This document shows positions 42,845-49,284 of a stretch of DNA of 64,000 nucleotides, piece by piece. Below the pieces are notes generated by a model. The model was not told the origin of the DNA. It worked only from the letters and a program-made list of their open reading frames with translations, and made no database searches. The stretch is from an uncultured Elusimicrobia bacterium. GTDB taxonomy: Bacteria > Elusimicrobiota > Elusimicrobia > Elusimicrobiales > Elusimicrobiaceae. Location: NCBI GenBank assembly GCA_945913025.1, contig CAMECJ010000006.1:1-64000 (forward strand), written 5' to 3'. Position numbers and translations under genes: made by a program. The number at the start of each line of letters is the position of its first letter. The stretch's first letter is position 1.

Positions 42845-43339
42845 ATGACTTTTTTGTATTGCAAAAATAAAATATTGGTCCGCCCCGCACGTGCGGGAGA
42901 CGGCAAACAGCTGGCCCCGTTGTTACGCGCGGAGGACCTGCGCGAACTGGCCGCGTCCCATTCAGGGCGCGCTCCGGCGGAGCTGTTGGAGGATTTTATC
43001 CATAGTTCCCGCTTGTGTTTTTTTCTTTCGCACGGCAAAGAACCCGCCGCGTTGTTCGGGGTAAGCACGCCGTGCTGGCTTGCCCGCCGTGCGTGCGTGT
43101 GGCTCGTTACCGGCCGCGGTATTTTAAAAATGCGCGTGTCGTTTATGCGTCTTGCGCGGCGGATAACAGCGGATTTTTTGTCCGTTTATCCGGAGCTTTA
43201 CAATTTTACGGATGAGCGCTACGTATCCGCCGTGCGTTTTATCCGCCGGTTGGGCGGGCAGTTTGACGGGTCGTCCGTTATGTATGGAAATGTACGCTTT
43301 TTGTATTTTACGTTTAGGAGGAATAGATGGGAGGAATAG
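42845..43339 (+). CDS. T7 gp13-like / GNAT-fold phage protein (DUF2833-like)
   Basis: A 164-residue protein. The pattern VRPARAGDGKQLAPLLRAEDLRELAASHSG, then CFFLSHGKEPAALFGVS, is that of GNAT-fold phage proteins related to T7 gene 13, found next to internal virion proteins as here. Whether it acetylates anything is unknown. There is no Shine-Dalgarno. It overlaps the next gene by 13 nt. Confidence 0.7.
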   Translation: MTFLYCKNKILVRPARAGDGKQLAPLLRAEDLRELAASHSGRAPAELLEDFIHSSRLCFFLSHGKEPAALFGVSTPCWLARRACVWLVTGRGILKMRVSFMRLARRITADFLSVYPELYNFTDERYVSAVRFIRRLGGQFDGSSVMYGNVRFLYFTFRRNRWEE

Positions 43340-43815
43340 TAAGCAGTGCGGGTGGAAAAATATCATCCGCTTTATCCGCGTTCGGGAGTCAAAAATCCGG
43401 ACGCGATTATTACCGCGCGCTGGCACAGGACGCGGATTATCAGGCCGCATATGTGCAAGCTGCGGCACGGCGGCAGGGAACGTATTTGTTAAAATCGGCT
43501 GCCGAGCGCAGCCGCGATTTATACAAAGAATACCGCCAAACATCTGCCGCGCAGAAAACCGCGTTCGCGGCTTCAGGGCTGACGAATAATTCCGCCACGG
43601 TGCAGCATATCTTAAAAAATACGCGTTTAAGCGCGCTCTTGGACGAGGAAACGCTGCGTTCCAATTTGCAGGACGCGCTCTTTGAAAACGATGCGTCCGC
43701 CGCCGCGCGTATCCGCGCGCTGAATGTTACCGCCAGCCAGTACCGCCGCGCGGCGAAGGATTCTTTTTCGCCTTGGACGGTGGGTTCCAACTTGCTGGGT
43801 TGGTTAAACGGATAG
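43327..43815 (+). CDS. Internal virion protein, T7 gp14-like
   Basis: A 162-residue Ala- and Ser-rich helical protein with AGGAGG before ATG. RDYYRALAQDADYQAAYVQAAARRQGTYLLKSAAERSRDLYKEYRQTSAAQKTAFAASGLTNNSATVQ matches the layout of podovirus virion core proteins. Such proteins are ejected to extend the tail through the envelope. Confidence 0.75.
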   Translation: MGGIVSSAGGKISSALSAFGSQKSGRDYYRALAQDADYQAAYVQAAARRQGTYLLKSAAERSRDLYKEYRQTSAAQKTAFAASGLTNNSATVQHILKNTRLSALLDEETLRSNLQDALFENDASAAARIRALNVTASQYRRAAKDSFSPWTVGSNLLGWLNG

Positions 43816-43826
43816 GAGGGCTGATA

Positions 43827-45188
43827 ATGATTGTTCCGAAATATACAAAACAGGAATTTGTCAAAACGCCTCAGATTGATTTTTCCGCTCCGTCTCCGGC
43901 GCGTTTGCAGAGCGTGTATGAAAACAATTTAAGCCGCGCCGGCAAATTGCTGCCTGATGCGCTGAATACGTTAAGTTCCGCCGCAGGAAAATTTTCCGGT
44001 AAAGGGACGGGAGGCGCCGTTTCCCTGCCGCAGGATGCGGACGCGCAACTTCGCTTGCGCGAACATATCGTAAGCGCGGCGCGGGATGAAATCTCCCGGA
44101 AGGGGAAATTGGACACGGCTGCTCTTGAAGCGTTTGCTTCCAAAAACTTTATGCCTGAAACGGCATCGGGTGAGGCGGGGCGGGACTGGTCGGTGCTGTA
44201 CCGAGCCGCGCAGGAAGAACAGGCCGAAGCGCAGACGGCTGCAGCCCAAAAGAACGCCGCGTCGGAAGAAGCGCTGGTGCGTCAGGTGGGCTCTTTAGTG
44301 CGTTCTCCAAGCGCATTAGAAGACTATCTGTCCTCACAGCTGCCTTCTTATGAAGAACGGCTGCGGCAAAACGGGGCGGATGAGCGGGTGGTACGTGCAA
44401 GTTCCCGATTAGTCCGCGCCCAAGCAGTGGAGGATAATATCTGCCGTTCGCTGTCCATAGGAGATTGGCGCAGCGCGCAGGCCGCGCTTGAAAAACACGG
44501 CACCGCTTTGGCGGATACTAATCGCGCCGCGTGCGCCGCTAAAACGCGGGCGGAATTTGCGCGATCCCACGCTGAAAAATTATGGGAACAGGTTCGCTTG
44601 GAGACAGGGGGCGATGCCGCACAAATTCATTGCCGCGCCGCGGAACTTGTGCAAGATCCTGATGCGGAGCTGGCCGCTTTGATGCGCCGTACGCTGGCTT
44701 CTATTTTTCGTCGGGAAACTGCGCAGGAACATCTGGCAGCGGCCGGTACGTTGGAAGCGGTTGTACAGGCCTCGTCGGATCAGGCGGTGAAGTTGCTTGC
44801 AGGGCGTAACACATTGGAAAGGGAAGAGTGGAATCTGGCGTTGCGTGCGGCGGAAGCGTTCGACGGAGACTGTACCCGTTCGGACAATGCATTTTTTGTC
44901 CAATGTTATTTTAGCGGTACAGCAAAAGAACACCTGCGGGCATTTAAACGGGGGCGTGTTTCCGCAAGGGATTATCTCCGTTTGGAAGCGGCACGGCACC
45001 GGCGGGAAAGCGGCGAGCAGTTTTACGCGCAGGAGCTGTTGTGCGGCGGAATAGATGTATGGATGCGTAAAAAAGGTTTTTCCGCGCAAGACGTCGCCCG
45101 CGCACAGTATGCGGTATTGTCGGCGGGTGCGCCGGCGGAGTATATAGGCAATGTGTGGAAAGAAGTGAAAAATTTATTGGAGGTTTAA
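43827..45188 (+). CDS. Probable internal virion protein (gp15 position)
   Basis: A 453-residue helical protein with AGGAGGG before ATG. It is rich in Ala, Arg and Glu, without membrane segments or known motifs. The place between the gp14-like and tail fibre genes is that of T7 gp15, although gp15 is much longer (about 750). A gp16-like large ejection protein is absent. The call rests on position and composition. Confidence 0.6.
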   Translation: MIVPKYTKQEFVKTPQIDFSAPSPARLQSVYENNLSRAGKLLPDALNTLSSAAGKFSGKGTGGAVSLPQDADAQLRLREHIVSAARDEISRKGKLDTAALEAFASKNFMPETASGEAGRDWSVLYRAAQEEQAEAQTAAAQKNAASEEALVRQVGSLVRSPSALEDYLSSQLPSYEERLRQNGADERVVRASSRLVRAQAVEDNICRSLSIGDWRSAQAALEKHGTALADTNRAACAAKTRAEFARSHAEKLWEQVRLETGGDAAQIHCRAAELVQDPDAELAALMRRTLASIFRRETAQEHLAAAGTLEAVVQASSDQAVKLLAGRNTLEREEWNLALRAAEAFDGDCTRSDNAFFVQCYFSGTAKEHLRAFKRGRVSARDYLRLEAARHRRESGEQFYAQELLCGGIDVWMRKKGFSAQDVARAQYAVLSAGAPAEYIGNVWKEVKNLLEV

Positions 45189-45193
45189 ATACA

Positions 45194-46564
45194 ATGACGG
45201 TTTCAATGCAAATTACCAAACGCATTTATGCGGGCAACGGCGTAACACGCCGGTGGGATGTGGATTTTCCGTTTGCTTCCCCGGAGAATATACGGATATA
45301 TGTTACCTCTCCGGCGGGAGCAGAGGAGGAAATCCTGTCCGATTTTAAGCTAAACGCGGACGGATCAGAACTCACTTATCCTACTGTGGAAAGCGGCAAA
45401 GCGCCGCTGGCGGAAGGGTGGAACATTACGCTGGTGCGCCAAACGCCGTTGACGCAGGAGATTGATTTAATCCGCCAAGGCGAATTGGATGCGGAGGTAT
45501 TGGAAAGCGGATATGATAAGCTGACTCTTTTGGTACAGGAACTAAATGAAAAAGTCTCCCGCAGCATTAAATATCCCGTGTCTGCACAGCCAGGTGATTT
45601 AGAAACGGATAATTTTTTAAAGAACATTCTTTCCGTTAAGCAAGATACGGTTAGTGCGTCAACTGCCGCCGTATCCGCCGCGCAGAACGCCCAACAGAGT
45701 TCCTCTTCCGCCCAACAGGCGGCCCAAACGGCGCTGGAGGAAATTGCTTCCGCCGTCAGCACAGCACAAAGCACTATTATGCAAACTGGCCAAACGGTGG
45801 AACATACATTGGAAACATATCTCTCCGCCGCGCACGAAGACGCCGAAACAGCCCGTTATTACGCTGAGCACAGTGTCGGCAAAACCATCGGTGAGGTGTT
45901 TTTCAGCCAAAGCAGCCTGGCTTCGGACAATGTCGGCGCACTTCCTTTGTTTACGGGGGAAACGATTGCATCGGCGAGCACGTTATATCCAGAGTTTTAC
46001 GCGTGGGTTCTTGCCCATCCGGAACTGCAGGTTACCGCCGACGGTTACGAAAGTGCGCTGGGCTCATTTGGCGAATGCCCACAATACGTTATTGGCGACG
46101 GATCCCTCCGTTTGCCCAAAAAAGCACAAGAGGGCGTACTCTATCCGTGGGTGGTAGCTTATACGGCGGCGGTTCCTGCCAGCACCGCGCAGGCGGCGGA
46201 GTTTCAAGGCGCGCTGTCGGGCAAGGCCGATACGAGTTTGGCAAATGTGGATTCTAACCTTGACTATGTGGTGAAAAGTTATCACGATGATGAGAGCAAC
46301 TGGTACCGCGTGTATAAGAGCGGCTGGTGTGAGCAGGGAGGATATGTACCGCCTAATTCCGGTACCTCAGGGACTATCACTTTTTTAAAACCGTTTATAG
46401 ACAACCACTATACAGTGGCTTCGAATACAGGTAATGCGGCCGCGAACAATTTTTTCAATTTAAGTGCTGGTTTTAAAACAGCTACTTCAATACCGTGGTA
46501 TAAGAGTGCAGCCGTTATTGCTGGAGATTGGATAGCCTGTGGGCAAGGAGCGGAAAATGTTTAA
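45194..46564 (+). CDS. Tail fibre protein with T7-type N-terminal attachment domain
   Basis: A 456-residue protein with GGAGG before ATG. Residues about 5-130 match the T7 gp17 N-terminal domain (ITKRIYAGNGVTRRWDVDFPFASPENIRIYVTSPAGAEEEIL, then GWNITLVRQTPLTQEIDLIRQGELDAEVLESGYDKLT). Residues about 150-230 are a Gln/Ala/Ser coiled coil for trimerisation. The C-terminal part is beta-rich and probably binds the receptor. No template/variable repeat or reverse transcriptase was seen, unlike BPP-1. Confidence 0.88.
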   Translation: MTVSMQITKRIYAGNGVTRRWDVDFPFASPENIRIYVTSPAGAEEEILSDFKLNADGSELTYPTVESGKAPLAEGWNITLVRQTPLTQEIDLIRQGELDAEVLESGYDKLTLLVQELNEKVSRSIKYPVSAQPGDLETDNFLKNILSVKQDTVSASTAAVSAAQNAQQSSSSAQQAAQTALEEIASAVSTAQSTIMQTGQTVEHTLETYLSAAHEDAETARYYAEHSVGKTIGEVFFSQSSLASDNVGALPLFTGETIASASTLYPEFYAWVLAHPELQVTADGYESALGSFGECPQYVIGDGSLRLPKKAQEGVLYPWVVAYTAAVPASTAQAAEFQGALSGKADTSLANVDSNLDYVVKSYHDDESNWYRVYKSGWCEQGGYVPPNSGTSGTITFLKPFIDNHYTVASNTGNAAANNFFNLSAGFKTATSIPWYKSAAVIAGDWIACGQGAENV

Positions 46565-46862
46565 TATCGGACAAGTTTTAATGAAAGAAAATTACACGGC
46601 GGCCGCGGTGTGGTGCAACCAACACGGCGCACACATTGAGAAGAAAAATGGGGCGTATGTGATTGTAGAGAACACGCCGGCACCGGAATTGTCGCCAGAA
46701 GAAAAAGTGGCCGCGTTGGAAGCCCGATACGGGCTTACGCGTGCGGCGCGTACCGCCCTTTTGGCGTTACGCGCACAAGGCGCCGTATTGAACGAAACCT
46801 TGATGACCCGTGTGGATGAAATTGAAGCAGCCGCGGGGCCGCTTCGGGAGAAAACGGTATGA
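46557..46862 (+). CDS. Small phage protein after the tail fibre gene
   Basis: A 101-residue protein with GGAG before ATG, overlapping the fibre gene by 8 nt and the next gene by 4 nt. It has a predicted alpha/beta start (NIGQVLMKENYTAAAVWCNQHGAHIEKKNGAYVIVE) and a helical end. Position fits a fibre assembly or capping protein; no family is recognised. Confidence 0.65.
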   Translation: MFNIGQVLMKENYTAAAVWCNQHGAHIEKKNGAYVIVENTPAPELSPEEKVAALEARYGLTRAARTALLALRAQGAVLNETLMTRVDEIEAAAGPLREKTV

Positions 46863-47083
46863 GCGAAAAACACTTGCGTGATTGGCTGTATGCTTTTGGT
46901 GTGGCGGCGGCGGGATTGTTTTGGTTTTTTACGATTAACGGCCTGCCGCCGCGCGTGGACAGTTTGGAAAAGAAAGTTTCCGAACACGAAGGCCGTCTCG
47001 CCCGTTCGGACGTCAAACTCGATATGATTGCCGATGACGTCAAAAGTATTAAGGTAATGTTGTTGGGATCGGTTAAAAATTAA
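46859..47083 (+). CDS. Holin/XhlA-like small membrane protein
   Basis: A 74-residue protein. One membrane helix (DWLYAFGVAAAGLFWFFTING) is followed by a coiled coil (RVDSLEKKVSEHEGRLARSDVKLDMIADDVKSIKVML). The layout recalls XhlA-type lysis proteins. It starts by ATGA overlap. It is a candidate for part of the lysis module. Confidence 0.6.
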   Translation: MSEKHLRDWLYAFGVAAAGLFWFFTINGLPPRVDSLEKKVSEHEGRLARSDVKLDMIADDVKSIKVMLLGSVKN

Positions 47084-47107
47084 CGGGAGAGCAGGGGCGG
47101 CCGGCTC

Positions 47108-47141
47108 AAAAAAGAACCCCCCGACCTTGTAAAGTCGGGGG
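47108..47141 (-). terminator. Terminator for pilin 6 (reverse strand)
   Basis: CCCCCGAC pairs with GTCGGGGG, and on the reverse strand TTCTTTTTT follows. Confidence 0.75.
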
Positions 47142-47161
47142 TATGCGGAAAGCTGCGTCAG

Positions 47162-47665
47162 TTAAAAATCGGACGGGTGACCGTTGGAAACTGCCATACA
47201 GAATTTGCCGGCTTTGGTCGTAGATGTTTCTGCGACAGGTGTGCAGGCCGCTGCAGTAGTGGCTGTATTTTCACAGCAACGGCGCACAGCGGTAATGGTT
47301 CCGTTGGCGTTTTCCGTCAGTTCGGTTTGCAGCGAATATTTTGCATTAGTGATATCGCGTACGGCGTTAATAAAAAATTTTCCCGATCCGCTGCCCATTG
47401 TAATTTCAAAATTTTTGCCGCCGTATTTGGTGGAGTTTTTTATCATCGGGACTTCAATATCCAGCTTGGTAAAAGTTGTGGGCCACTCATCTTTTTGAAG
47501 CAAATAGCGTTCCGCAGAACTGGCAACGGAATTCATTAATGTCAGCGCTTCGGCGGAGCGGGATTTTTCTACGGCAGTAGTATACTGGGGAAGCGCCACA
47601 GCGGATAAAATTCCGATAATAAGCACCACGACCAAGAGTTCGATAAGCGTAAAACCTTTCTTCAT
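47162..47665 (-). CDS. Type IV pilin-like protein inside the phage lysis region, pilin 6
   Basis: A 167-residue prepilin with AAGGGAG before ATG. Leader MKKG, cleavage before FTLIELLVVVLIIGIL, Glu5 present, SAVALPQYTTAVEKSRSAEAL follows. The C-terminal region has Cys in RRCCENT, ACTPV and GKFCMAV. Unlike the other single pilins it lies on the minus strand, has an ordinary promoter (47739-47712) and interrupts the run of phage lysis genes. It may have been carried or captured by the phage. Confidence 0.9.
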   Translation of the reverse strand: MKKGFTLIELLVVVLIIGILSAVALPQYTTAVEKSRSAEALTLMNSVASSAERYLLQKDEWPTTFTKLDIEVPMIKNSTKYGGKNFEITMGSGSGKFFINAVRDITNAKYSLQTELTENANGTITAVRRCCENTATTAAACTPVAETSTTKAGKFCMAVSNGHPSDF

Positions 47666-47711
47666 TGTGTAATCTCCCTTATTTAAAATATGCTTATGCG
47701 TCTACTAAAAT

Positions 47712-47739
47712 AGTATAGCAAAAATCGCCGTAAAAACAA
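47712..47739 (-). promoter_or_regulatory. Promoter of pilin 6, without T12 spacer
   Basis: On the reverse strand TTGTTT (47739-47734), 16-bp spacer, TATACT (47717-47712), with TGC before the -10. No T12 tract. Confidence 0.6.
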
Positions 47740-47781
47740 CATGTTTAAGCGGCGGATTTGCCGGAGGATCAAGAGGTTAAA

Positions 47782-48213
47782 ATGTGTGACTTAAAACAAT
47801 TTACAGAAGAGGTATTGTTACGGATTCGGCGTGCGGAGGGATTTTCCAACATGCCGTATCAATGTCCGGCAGGACATTTGACCATCGGTTACGGGCATAA
47901 TTTGGAGCACGGTATCAGCGCGGAAGCGACAGAGTTTATCTTGCGGGAAGATGTCTCCCGCGCACAGCGCGAGGTTAAAAGCGCGTTTATTTGGTGGCCG
48001 AAACTGACGGAGGCGCGGAGATTTGTGCTGGTGGATATGTGTTTTAATTTGGGACTATCCGGCTTGAAAAAATTTACAAAAATGCTAACCGCGCTGGAGG
48101 CGGGCAACTTCGACACAGCCGCCGATGAGATGTTGAACAGCCGCTGGGCAGGGCAAGTAGGCCGCCGCGCACGGGAGAACGCCGCTATGATGAAAAGCGG
48201 CGAATGGATGTAA
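47782..48213 (+). CDS. Phage endolysin, GH24 lysozyme
   Basis: A 143-residue lysozyme with AAGAGG before ATG. RRAEGFSNMPYQCPAGHLTIGYGHN aligns with the T4 lysozyme active-site region: Glu and Thr are kept and the middle Asp is Cys, a known Glu/Cys/Thr variant. FVLVDMCFNLGLSGLKKFTKML and NSRWAGQVGRRARENAAMM complete the fold. There is no signal peptide, so it needs a holin. Confidence 0.92.
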   Translation: MCDLKQFTEEVLLRIRRAEGFSNMPYQCPAGHLTIGYGHNLEHGISAEATEFILREDVSRAQREVKSAFIWWPKLTEARRFVLVDMCFNLGLSGLKKFTKMLTALEAGNFDTAADEMLNSRWAGQVGRRARENAAMMKSGEWM

Positions 48214-48249
48214 TCTCCGTATGGGTAAGGAGATAAAGGAGAAATAAGT

Positions 48250-48462
48250 ATGGAACATATTACGGGAATTGTCACTTGGACGAAGGCAAATTGGGCCGAT
48301 ATTTTGGCCTTGTGGGCGTGCGTCATCGGTACGGCGGAAATCGTCGTCAAATGGACGGACAGTAAGAAAGATGACGAGGTGCTTGGAAAAGTCCGCGCCG
48401 GCGGCGTGAAAGTGATCAGCTGGCTGACGAAATTCGGCTTTGAACAGCCCAAGGAAAAATAA
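48250..48462 (+). CDS. Holin-like small membrane protein
   Basis: A 70-residue protein with AAGGAGA before ATG. One membrane helix (WADILALWACVIGTAEIVVKW) and a charged C-terminal part. Placed between endolysin and spanin genes, so a holin is likely from context. Confidence 0.6.
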   Translation: MEHITGIVTWTKANWADILALWACVIGTAEIVVKWTDSKKDDEVLGKVRAGGVKVISWLTKFGFEQPKEK

Positions 48463-48677
48463 TGTGGGAAACCTTATTAAAAGCGGTACTGACGGCGGGG
48501 GCTGTGTGGGCTATAGCCGCCCTGTCGGCCAAATTGGCGCGGAAATCCGCCGCACTGGAACAAGCACAACGGGAGGACGCAGAACGTGAAAAAGTGGAGC
48601 AGATTATCGATAGCGTGGCTCATCTGCCTGCTGATGATGTGTGCCGGCGGTTGCAGGATATCGGCTGTAAAAAGTAA
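48462..48677 (+). CDS. Inner-membrane spanin-like protein (Rz-type)
   Basis: A 71-residue protein: one N-terminal membrane anchor (LLKAVLTAGAVWAIAALSAKLA) and a charged coiled coil (EQAQREDAEREKVEQIIDSVAHLPADDVCRRLQ). It starts in the stop region of the holin-like gene, and the o-spanin gene begins inside it in another frame, the classic Rz/Rz1 arrangement. Confidence 0.7.
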   Translation: MWETLLKAVLTAGAVWAIAALSAKLARKSAALEQAQREDAEREKVEQIIDSVAHLPADDVCRRLQDIGCKK

Positions 48678-48810
48678 TGCGGCAATTTGTTGCATACGTT
48701 TTGATTATGGGGACCCGGGTGTAAACGAGCAGAACGCCAGGGCCATGCTGGCCTTTTATTGCGTCTGCCACCCGGGCGCGGAGACGTGCCGGGGTCTGAC
48801 AAAACGCTGA
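48586..48810 (+). CDS. Outer-membrane spanin-like lipoprotein (Rz1-type), overlapping
   Basis: A 74-residue protein with a GTG start, read in a different frame inside the Rz-like gene and running 133 nt past it. It has a lipoprotein signal (KKWSRLSIAWLICLLMMCAGGC) with lipobox AGGC. The tail VNEQNARAMLAFYCVCHPGAETCRG resembles that of small o-spanins (x-A-x-x-I/M-L-A-H/F ... C-G). Together with the Rz-like protein it would fuse inner and outer membranes at lysis, which implies a host with an outer membrane. Confidence 0.65.
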   Translation: MKKWSRLSIAWLICLLMMCAGGCRISAVKSNAAICCIRFDYGDPGVNEQNARAMLAFYCVCHPGAETCRGLTKR

Positions 48811-48900
48811 CACCGCTCCTACATTTTATCGCTTTTTCCGCGCCTGTCGCTTTTTGATTTTACCGACGGTAAAAAGCGAAAAAAACGCTTTTTTAGACGT

Positions 48901-48925
48901 AAAAAAGCCCTCCGTTGGAGGGCTT
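48901..48925. terminator. Terminator at the end of the phage cluster
   Basis: AAAAAAGCCCTCC pairs with GGAGGGCTT around GTT, and can act on both strands. Confidence 0.7.
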
Positions 48926-48932
48926 ATAAAAG

Positions 48933-48950
48933 AGCCAAGAGGGGGGATCG
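48933..48950. repeat. 18-bp copy of the tRNA-Thr 3' end (possible attachment-site remnant)
   Basis: AGCCAAGAGGGGGGATCG is identical to 49143-49160. The match begins exactly at the last base of tRNA-Thr and runs into its T arm, the segment often used as an attachment core by tRNA-targeting integrases. It lies between the lysis genes and the tRNA. Confidence 0.6.
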
Positions 48951-49109
48951 CCTTCCGGTAACATTTCTGACGAAATTTTCCTGCAGGCCGGACTCGCGGT
49001 TTTTGCCTTTTGGGGCTTGCCCGTGTGTCTCGCCCCTCAAACAAAAACATCGCTCCGTCTTTCGCTCCCCCCGCGCACGCAAAGCAGTTTGCGTGCTTCT
49101 TGACAATAA

Positions 49110-49136
49110 AAAACCCCGCAAAAGTGCGGGGTTTTT
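49110..49136. terminator. Terminator downstream of tRNA-Thr
   Basis: AAAACCCCGCA pairs with TGCGGGGTTTT; T-rich on both strands. Confidence 0.8.
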
Positions 49137-49142
49137 ATATTC

Positions 49143-49215
49143 AGCCAAGAGGGGGGATCGAACCCCCGACCTACCGCTTACGAAGCGGTTGCTCTACCAG
49201 CTGAGCTATCTTGGC
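49143..49215 (-). tRNA. tRNA-Thr (anticodon CGT)
   Basis: The reverse strand gives acceptor GCCAAGA/TCTTGGC, D arm GCTC/GAGC, anticodon stem ACCGC/GCGGT with loop TTCGTAA (anticodon CGT, threonine), and T arm CGGGG/CCCCC with loop TTCGATC. 73 nt; CCA is not encoded. Confidence 0.95.
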
Positions 49216-49284
49216 GAAAATCGGTTTTTCCAACTACTTATATATTTTACAAAAAAAGAAAAATTTTTGCACCAAAACCATATT

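Noticed and set aside
45194..46564. Diversity-generating retroelement at the tail fibre, as in phage BPP-1
   Set aside because: No reverse transcriptase ORF and no template/variable repeat pair seen near the fibre gene.
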